This document shows positions 14,975-19,393 of a stretch of 19,393 nucleotides of DNA, one piece after another (the first letter of the stretch is position 1; every line of letters starts with the position of its first letter). The translations under genes and the position numbers were made by a program. The stretch covers positions 1 through 19,393 of the forward strand of contig JAVBTG010000004.1 of NCBI GenBank assembly GCA_031556275.1, given 5' to 3'. The stretch is from JAKPNF01 sp031556275 (GTDB taxonomy: Bacteria > Verrucomicrobiota > Verrucomicrobiia > Opitutales > JAKPNF01). The notes under the pieces are model-generated. The model had not been told where the DNA came from. It saw nothing but the letters and a program-made list of their open reading frames with translations, and did not search any database.

Positions 14975-15900
14975 AGCGCGTCGCCGTCATCGACATCGGC
15001 AGCAACACGGTCAAGATCCTCGTCGCCGCCCAAGACCCGTCGACGGACGGCGTTGTCCCCCTGTTCGAACGCACGGAGGAAACCCGCCTGTCCGCGGGCA
15101 TCTCCCCCATAGGCGTGCTGCACCAGCGCTCCATGCGGGCGGTCTATCAGGCCGTGCAGCGCCTGGCGCAAGAGGCGGTCCCCTTCCGCCCCGATCAAAC
15201 CTTGGCCGTGGCGACCTCCGTCGTGCGCGAGGCCCCCAACCGCAATGAATTTTTGGTCCTCATCCAAAAATGCTGCGGCATCGCGCCCTTGGTCATTTCC
15301 GGCGAGACGGAGGCGCTGCTGGTCGCCCGCGGCGTCTCCACCGACCCGTCGTTGCGCGGCCAAAAAAGTTTCAACATCGCGGACCTAGGCGGCGGTTCGC
15401 TCGAATGCGTCCGCACCGAGGATGGCGTCCCCGCGCGGGCGGAAAGCTTTCCCTTGGGGGCGGTGCGCCTCACGCACCTGTTCGTGCGCGATTTGCGCCA
15501 ACCCTCCCCGGAAAACTTTTGGCAGACCGTCCACACCCACGCCCTCGACCTGCTCAAAAACTTCCCCTTCGCCAACAGCGTCCTAGTCGGCACGGGCGGG
15601 GCTTTTAACGTCACGCGGGCGGTGTTGCACCCCGACGAGAACCTCCGCCAATCGGGCGAACTTTCCCTAAAAGAGATCGAGGCGTTTTACCAACAACTCG
15701 CCCCGCTGGGCATCGACGCGCGTTGCAAACGTTTCCCCGCGCTCTCCCCCGCCCGCGCCGACATCATGCCCGCGGCCCTCGCCGTCATCGCCGCCGCCAT
15801 GCAGGCCGCCCGCGTAAAAACAACGCTCCACACCCTGCGCAACCTGCGCTACGGCGTGGCCGACGCCTTGCTGAACGAGATCCCCATTATCGCGGGATAA
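14971..15900 (+). CDS. Ppx/GppA-family phosphatase (exopolyphosphatase / pppGpp phosphohydrolase)
   Basis: The chosen start is the GTG at 14971 within a GTGA overlap with rsmI, preceded by a Shine-Dalgarno-like GAAGGA 8 nt upstream. It gives 309 residues with the ASKHA fold: 'VIDIGSNTVKILVA' (6-19), 'AVATSVVREAPNRNEF' (79-94), 'VISGETEALLVARGV' (108-122), 'IADLGGGSLECV' (136-147) and 'VLVGTGGAFNVTRAVL'. Members hydrolyse polyphosphate or pppGpp in the cytoplasm. Only the N-terminal two-domain part is present; the C-terminal HD-like domain of E. coli Ppx and GppA is absent, which is common in short bacterial homologues. The upstream open frame from 14584 is read-through inside rsmI and is not part of the gene. 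Confidence 0.88.
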   Translation: MKRVAVIDIGSNTVKILVAAQDPSTDGVVPLFERTEETRLSAGISPIGVLHQRSMRAVYQAVQRLAQEAVPFRPDQTLAVATSVVREAPNRNEFLVLIQKCCGIAPLVISGETEALLVARGVSTDPSLRGQKSFNIADLGGGSLECVRTEDGVPARAESFPLGAVRLTHLFVRDLRQPSPENFWQTVHTHALDLLKNFPFANSVLVGTGGAFNVTRAVLHPDENLRQSGELSLKEIEAFYQQLAPLGIDARCKRFPALSPARADIMPAALAVIAAAMQAARVKTTLHTLRNLRYGVADALLNEIPIIAG

Positions 15901-15960
15901 AGCCCTTTGGGGCGGCGCGCGCGCCGATCCCCAACCACACTGAAAATCCCCCCGCATGGC

Positions 15961-15993
15961 AGCGCCCGCGCGGCCTGCGCGCCCGCGGGTGCT
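15961..15993 (+). terminator. Hairpin after rsmI-ppx, possible terminator
   Basis: Arms AGCGCCCGCG (15961-15970) and CGCGGGTGCT (15984-15993) pair with one G-U over a 13-nt loop, about 60 bp after the phosphatase stop. Only a short TT follows, so termination is uncertain. The rest of the 15901-16012 stretch shows no gene. Confidence 0.35.
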
Positions 15994-16012
15994 TTCCGTG
16001 AGAAAAATTTAC

Positions 16013-16039
16013 TTGACGAATATATCCGAAGTCTATAAT
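16013..16039 (+). promoter_or_regulatory. Candidate promoter of the first PEP-CTERM gene
   Basis: TTGACG (16013-16018) and a consensus TATAAT (16034-16039) stand 15 bp apart, a short spacer. The predicted transcript has a leader of about 75 nt that is A/C-rich before the ATG and lacks a Shine-Dalgarno site. The block ATATCCGAA-GTCTAT here recurs upstream of the second paralogue. Confidence 0.5.
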
Positions 16040-16058
16040 TGTGCGCGTAGAAAAAGCC

Positions 16059-16068
16059 TAAACGTTTA
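16059..16068. promoter_or_regulatory. Candidate LacI-family operator, copy 1
   Basis: TAAACGTTTA is a perfect 10-bp palindrome with a central CG, the form typical of LacI-family operators. It lies in the shared context GCCTAAACGTTTATA, 20 bp past the TATAAT box and 55 bp before the ATG. An identical site lies upstream of the second PEP-CTERM gene, and a LacI regulator gene follows both. Confidence 0.6.
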
Positions 16069-16122
16069 TATAGGTTCAAAAAAATCATCCCCACGGCATA
16101 GCAACCCCAAACCCCAAACACG

Positions 16123-16959
16123 ATGAAACACGCCCCACGTCCCGTAATCGCATTTTCAGCCCTGTTGTGTTTCGCCGCGCTATCCGCGCAGGCCGCCACC
16201 ACCGTCGAGGATTTCAACTCCTACCCCGCCGACACGCCGCTGAGCTCGCCATGGACGTACTCCAACCCCGACGACGGCTCCGCCCGCATCATCCGTCCGG
16301 AGAAAGACACCGCCGATATCTTCGGCGAAGGCGCCGACAACCAGTATCTGAAACTGCGCGCCTACCAGACAGGCACGGCGACCATCAACCTGTACCGGAA
16401 TTTCGGCAGCGGTTACGGCAACGTCGGCCAATTGGATATGCAGGTCTACGATCCCGGCACCTCCGTCGGCCCCCAAAACAACTTCGGGTTGCAAATTCGC
16501 CTTTCCACGAGCGGCGGCCAACCCGCCAACAACAATACGCCCTTTTGGATCACTCTGTACGAGGGCGACATCTATGACGGCACCTCCAGCGCCGGCAAGA
16601 CCCTCATCGGCAATTACGACCTGAACGCCGTGGTGAACTTCTCGATTGTGTTCAACAACACGGACAGCGCCGTCACCTACGCCGGCAGCATGACGCTCGC
16701 CGCCCAATCGTACGACTTGTGGCTCAACGGCGCATATCTTGTCACCGGCACGTATAACACGCTCGCCGCGTCAGAAGTTGGCAAATCTCTAAATAGCATA
16801 AACTTCGGAACGCCATCCAGCGGAGTCGCCGTGACGGAAATGTTAATTAACCAGATCACGGCCTCCGACATCATCTCCATCCCCGAGCCCGCCGCCGCGG
16901 CCCTCGCGCTGGGCCTATTGGGACTCGCCTTCGCCGCCGCCCGCCGTCGGGCATCGTGA
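16123..16959 (+). CDS. PEP-CTERM surface protein, paralogue 1
   Basis: The 278-residue product has a signal peptide (cleavage after 'SAQA', residue 24), a ~225-residue beta-rich ectodomain and a C-terminal sorting signal: 'SIPEPAAAALALGLLGLAFAAARRRAS' with PEP at about 254-256, a hydrophobic helix and an arginine cluster. PEP-CTERM proteins are exported and processed by an exosortase; none is seen in this window. The ectodomain ('VEDFNSYPADTPLSSPWTYSNPDDGSARI', 'NNFGLQIRLST', 'YDLWLNGAYLVTGTY') has the look of a jelly-roll carbohydrate-binding or LamG-like fold, inferred from strand pattern only. It is closely similar along its whole length to the next gene. Expression is probably controlled by the downstream LacI protein. 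Confidence 0.85.
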   Translation: MKHAPRPVIAFSALLCFAALSAQAATTVEDFNSYPADTPLSSPWTYSNPDDGSARIIRPEKDTADIFGEGADNQYLKLRAYQTGTATINLYRNFGSGYGNVGQLDMQVYDPGTSVGPQNNFGLQIRLSTSGGQPANNNTPFWITLYEGDIYDGTSSAGKTLIGNYDLNAVVNFSIVFNNTDSAVTYAGSMTLAAQSYDLWLNGAYLVTGTYNTLAASEVGKSLNSINFGTPSSGVAVTEMLINQITASDIISIPEPAAAALALGLLGLAFAAARRRAS

Positions 16960-16990
16960 TCGCGGCGCCTCCTTCATTTGCATTGCAATA

Positions 16991-17020
16991 CGGGGCGGCC
17001 TTTAAAAAAAGGCCGCCCCG
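16991..17020 (+). terminator. Probable terminator after PEP-CTERM paralogue 1
   Basis: Perfect 13-bp arms CGGGGCGGCCTTT (16991-17003) and AAAGGCCGCCCCG (17008-17020) flank an AAAA loop 31 bp after the stop. The tail TTCGTTCG is T-rich but not a clean T run. The rest of the 293-bp gap to the next start (16960-17252) shows no gene, only the promoter-like and operator elements near its end. Confidence 0.65.
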
Positions 17021-17145
17021 TTCGTTCGTCCGCGCGCATGGCACCGCGCCGCCTGCGGGGATTGTGGGCGCGCCGCCTCCTCGGGATTTGGGTACGCCCA
17101 ATCGCCTCATTGCGCAAGTGCCGATACGCGAGGCCAAAAATTTAT

Positions 17146-17200
17146 TTGACAAGAAACGCCAAATATCCGAACGTCTATGCAGAAGTTGCCTAAACGTTTA
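17146..17200 (+). promoter_or_regulatory. Control region of PEP-CTERM paralogue 2 with candidate LacI-family operator (copy 2 at 17191-17200)
   Basis: A perfect -35-like TTGACA lies at 17146-17151, but no good -10 box stands at the right distance. ATATCCGAA (17163-17171) and GTCTAT (17173-17178) are shared with the region before paralogue 1. The palindrome TAAACGTTTA at 17191-17200 is identical to copy 1, again inside GCCTAAACGTTTATA, and lies 52 bp before the ATG. The TTGAC-to-palindrome distance is nearly the same in both copies (45 and 46 bp). Confidence 0.55.
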
Positions 17201-17252
17201 TACAAAGTCAAAAAATATTGAGCTCAAACCAACCCCAAAAACACCGAACACC

Positions 17253-18077
17253 ATGATAAAAACCCCACGCTTCCTAATCGCGTTGTCTTCCCTGCTGTGC
17301 CTCGGCGCGACGCTCACGCAGGCCGCCACAACGATTGAGGACTTCAGCTCCTACACCCCGAACGCACCCATCACTTCGCCTTGGGTGACCCCCCAAGCCG
17401 ACGACGGAACCACGCGCATAGCTCGCGTTTTGGAAGACGAAGACAATATTTTCGGAGAGGGTGCGAGCAACCAATATTTTAAATTTGCCTCGAACAGGAC
17501 GGCGGCGGGCACATACCTCATCTCTTATCGAAACTTCAGCGGCGGTTATGGCAGTACGGGGCAGGTGGACTTGCAGATCTACGACCCAAACACCTCGGCG
17601 GGCACTACCTCCCAATACGGGTTCCAAATCCGCCTTTCCTCAAATGCGGGCTCGCCCTCAAACGGCGACTCTCCCTTCTGGCTCGTGCTGCACCAAGGAA
17701 ATATCTATGACACCGACGCCAAGACGCTGATCGGCAGCTATGATGTGGAGACCGTTCTGAACCTCTCGATTGTGTTCAATAACACGGGCACATCAATCAC
17801 CTACGGCGATAGCATCACGCTCGCCGCGAGTTCTTACGATTTGTGGATCAACGGTGAAATAGTCGCCCACGGCACGCGCCGCTCAACTGGCGGCACCTTG
17901 GGCAGAGAACTTCAAAGCATCGCGTTCAACGCACCCGCCAGCACCAGCGCCGTGGAAGAAATGTATATTAACCAGATCAAGGTTTCCGACATCATTTCCA
18001 TCCCCGAACCCGCCGCCGCGGCCTGCGCGCTAGCGCTGTTGGGCCTCGGCCTAGCCGTGCGCCGCCGCCGCGCGTAA
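17253..18077 (+). CDS. PEP-CTERM surface protein, paralogue 2
   Basis: From the ATG at 17253 the product has 274 residues. This start gives a signal peptide ('MIKTPRFLIALSSLLCLGATLTQA'); the frame stays open back to 16956, but that part would be non-signal sequence crossing the terminator hairpin, so it is rejected. The ectodomain aligns with paralogue 1 throughout: 'IFGEGASNQYFKF', 'YRNFSGGYGSTGQVDLQIYDPNTS', 'QIRLSSNAGSPSNGDSPFW', 'LNLSIVFNNTGTSITYGDSITLAASSYDLWINGEI', 'EEMYINQIKVSDIISIPEPAAAACALALLGLGLAVRRRRA'. The last part is a PEP-CTERM anchor. The pair clearly arose by tandem duplication that included upstream control elements. The ligand or substrate is unknown. Confidence 0.85.
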   Translation: MIKTPRFLIALSSLLCLGATLTQAATTIEDFSSYTPNAPITSPWVTPQADDGTTRIARVLEDEDNIFGEGASNQYFKFASNRTAAGTYLISYRNFSGGYGSTGQVDLQIYDPNTSAGTTSQYGFQIRLSSNAGSPSNGDSPFWLVLHQGNIYDTDAKTLIGSYDVETVLNLSIVFNNTGTSITYGDSITLAASSYDLWINGEIVAHGTRRSTGGTLGRELQSIAFNAPASTSAVEEMYINQIKVSDIISIPEPAAAACALALLGLGLAVRRRRA

Positions 18078-18091
18078 GCACTCCGGCCAAG

Positions 18092-18132
18092 TTTTACTTC
18101 CGTGACGCGCGCAACGCGTCACGGAAGTAAAA
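18092..18132 (+). terminator. Long perfect hairpin after PEP-CTERM paralogue 2, probable terminator
   Basis: Two perfect 18-bp arms (TTTTACTTCCGTGACGCG at 18092-18109 and its reverse complement at 18115-18132) flank a 5-nt loop, 14 bp after the stop codon. The following TTATTTCAATT is T-rich but interrupted. Symmetric AT-rich ends would let it work in both directions. Confidence 0.6.
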
Positions 18133-18155
18133 TTATTTCAATTACTTGCAAAAAT

Positions 18156-18172
18156 GCCCTCGCAGTGAGGGC
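18156..18172. repeat. Small inverted repeat upstream of the LacI gene
   Basis: GCCCTC (18156-18161) and GAGGGC (18167-18172) flank a 5-nt loop. It lies between the long hairpin and the regulator's promoter-like boxes; it could be a second terminator stem or a protein site. No function can be assigned. Confidence 0.35.
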
Positions 18173-18185
18173 GTATGTATTCTAA

Positions 18186-18215
18186 TGGACAAGACGGCCC
18201 CTTTTTCGGTCTAAT
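18186..18215 (+). promoter_or_regulatory. Candidate promoter of the LacI-family regulator, leaderless arrangement
   Basis: TGGACA (18186-18191) and TCTAAT (18210-18215), each differing from consensus at one base, are separated by 18 bp. The ATG at 18224 begins 8 nt after the -10-like box. If the alternative ATG at 18254 is used, the leader would be about 30 nt. Confidence 0.4.
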
Positions 18216-18217
18216 AA

Positions 18218-18230
18218 TCGGCAATGCCGA
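18218..18230. promoter_or_regulatory. 13-bp palindrome over the LacI gene start codon
   Basis: TCGGCAATGCCGA is a perfect palindrome around a central A and contains the ATG at 18224. It could be an autoregulatory site or an RNA hairpin covering the start. It differs from the TAAACGTTTA sites, so it is not obviously the same operator. Confidence 0.3.
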
Positions 18231-19300
18231 AAGACTACCGCACACACGCTCCCATGTCGCCGTCCACACGAAAAGACGTCACCATCAAAGACATCGCGCA
18301 GGCCGCCAATGTCTCGGTCTGGCTCGTCTCCTCGGTTTTGAGCAACCGCCACAAGGAGCGCCGCATCGCGCCGGCCTCCGCCGAAAAGGTGATGAAAGTG
18401 GCGGCCCAAATGGGCTACCTGCCCAACGTCGCGGCCCGCCAGCTGCGCAAAAACGACGAGGAGGGCCGCTCATTGATGCTCGCCGTCATCACGAACCGGC
18501 AAATGCCCTTCAGTTTGACGGAGCATCTCATGCGCTCCCTGCACGCCATCCCGATGGCCGGCAAACACCGCACCTTCACCTTCGAGATCAAATTTTACAA
18601 CGGGGGCGAACTCGCCCGCATGCCCGGCATCCTCACGCCGAACCGTTTTAACGCCGCCATCATTACCAACACCACGCTTGAGGACGACGCGTTTTTGGCG
18701 GCCAACCGCCTGCCCTACCCGGTGGTCATGGGCAACCGCACGATTCCCGGCTACCACAGCGGGGTCGACTCCCCCGCGATCGGCGCGGGCGCGGCGAAAA
18801 TCCTCGCCGACACCGGCAGCCGCCTGCCCGCGCTGGTGATCCCCAAAGTCTCGACGCAGGCGGTGCAGCAGCGCTCGGAAAGCTTCGCCGAAGGCGCGAA
18901 GGCGCTGGGCCTCAAGCCCAAGACGATTCTGTGCGCCGGCTTTTCGGTCGACGACGGGTTCAACGCCGTGCAGGCCTTCCTCAAACACGGCGGACGCTTG
19001 GACGGGCTGTACTGCCTGACGGACAATATCGCGATCGGCGCGTGCCACGCGCTGAAACAGGCGGGCCTACGCATCCCGCAGGACGTCTGCGTCGTGGGCA
19101 TCGGCGACAACGAGATTTCGCCGTACTTCGACCCGCCGCTCTCCACCTTCGGCGCCACCATCGAGGACTTGGGCAAGACCGTGGGCGAACTGCTCGCCGA
19201 CCAGCTCAACGGAAACCGCGCGCATCCCCATATCGTCGAAATCCCGCCCCACATGCAGCTGCGCCGGTCCACGGCGCGCGGGCGCCTGCTCAAAAGCTGA
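18224..19300 (+). CDS. LacI-family transcriptional regulator
   Basis: The product has 358 residues from the ATG at 18224, or 348 from 18254, where 'MSPSTRKDVTIKDIA' looks like a typical family start. The N-terminal helix-turn-helix is 'VTIKDIAQAANVSVWLVSSVLSNR' (about 19-42), and the hinge helix 'NVAARQLRK' (68-76) carries the leucine that in this family wedges into a central CpG. The sensor domain runs from about 84 to 345, with 'RFNAAIITNTTLEDDAFLAANRLPYPVVMGNR', 'LDGLYCLTDNIAIGACHALKQAGLRIPQDVCVVGIGDNEISPYFDPPLSTF' and 'LGKTVGELLADQLNGN'. The ligand is probably a sugar. Its likely targets are the two PEP-CTERM genes just upstream, each preceded by a CG-centred palindrome. No Shine-Dalgarno site is visible. 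Confidence 0.92.
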   Translation: MPKDYRTHAPMSPSTRKDVTIKDIAQAANVSVWLVSSVLSNRHKERRIAPASAEKVMKVAAQMGYLPNVAARQLRKNDEEGRSLMLAVITNRQMPFSLTEHLMRSLHAIPMAGKHRTFTFEIKFYNGGELARMPGILTPNRFNAAIITNTTLEDDAFLAANRLPYPVVMGNRTIPGYHSGVDSPAIGAGAAKILADTGSRLPALVIPKVSTQAVQQRSESFAEGAKALGLKPKTILCAGFSVDDGFNAVQAFLKHGGRLDGLYCLTDNIAIGACHALKQAGLRIPQDVCVVGIGDNEISPYFDPPLSTFGATIEDLGKTVGELLADQLNGNRAHPHIVEIPPHMQLRRSTARGRLLKS

Positions 19301-19329
19301 CATGTCCCTTTCGCCGCCACATCCACAGC

Positions 19330-19349
19330 GCCGCGCCCTCCGGCGCGGC
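19330..19349 (+). terminator. GC-rich hairpin after the LacI gene, possible terminator
   Basis: Arms GCCGCGCC (19330-19337) and GGCGCGGC (19342-19349) flank a CTCC loop, 30 bp after the stop. There is no T run, so termination is uncertain. The last 93 bases of the window show no other feature. Confidence 0.4.
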
Positions 19350-19393
19350 CTGACTGGGCGGCGCGTGCTCTCCTGACATCCTATTTCTATCAT

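Noticed and set aside
15727..15734. AAACGTTT palindrome inside the Ppx/GppA gene
   Set aside because: Only the 8-bp core matches the putative operator (flanks differ) and it is inside coding sequence about 390 bp from the nearest start.
16956..17252. Upstream extension of the second PEP-CTERM frame to 16956
   Set aside because: It would run through a terminator hairpin and the control region and would bury the signal peptide.

Overview
The window looks like chromosomal DNA from a GC-rich Gram-negative bacterium, most likely Verrucomicrobiota and possibly Opitutales. This is inferred from several features together: PEP-CTERM proteins ending in a 'PEPAAAA...RRR' anchor, one regulator that joins a GntR-type reader head to a LacI-type sensor, a separate LacI regulator, many secreted proteins, and few Shine-Dalgarno sites. 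No rRNA or other decisive taxonomic marker is present. Almost the whole window is coding, and no gene-free stretch exceeds about 300 bases.

Region 1 (1-6389) looks like a sugar-acid or sialic-acid utilisation locus. On the + strand are the 3' end of a LamG-repeat protein and a secreted glycoside-hydrolase-like protein. Converging on them from the - strand are an N-acetylneuraminate-lyase-like aldolase and an MFS carboxylate/sugar-acid transporter. A GntR/LacI-hybrid regulator is divergent from the lyase and shares a 111-bp intergenic region with it. The likely flow is extracellular glycan cleavage, uptake by the MFS protein, and aldol cleavage to a hexosamine plus pyruvate, controlled by the regulator.

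Region 2 (6399-11519, all - strand) holds a secreted lactonase-type beta-propeller and an SGNH/GDSL esterase (a two-gene unit), a tRNA-His gene with its own promoter and terminator, an uncharacterised exported protein, and a two-domain ABC-F ATPase.

Region 3 (11603-15900, + strand) is mostly housekeeping: glucose-6-phosphate isomerase, a membrane-anchored coiled-coil protein, a 60-residue lipoprotein followed by a clear terminator, then rsmI overlapping a Ppx/GppA phosphatase gene by 4 bp.

Region 4 (15901-19393, + strand) holds two tandem paralogous PEP-CTERM proteins followed by a LacI-family regulator. The same 10-bp palindrome with a central CG, TAAACGTTTA, lies upstream of each PEP-CTERM gene, so the three genes plausibly form a small regulon. 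This is the least ordinary part of the window.

Several genes (pgi, the SGNH gene and, less clearly, both regulator genes) have promoter-like hexamer pairs whose -10 box lies only 8-9 nt before the start codon, suggesting leaderless mRNAs.
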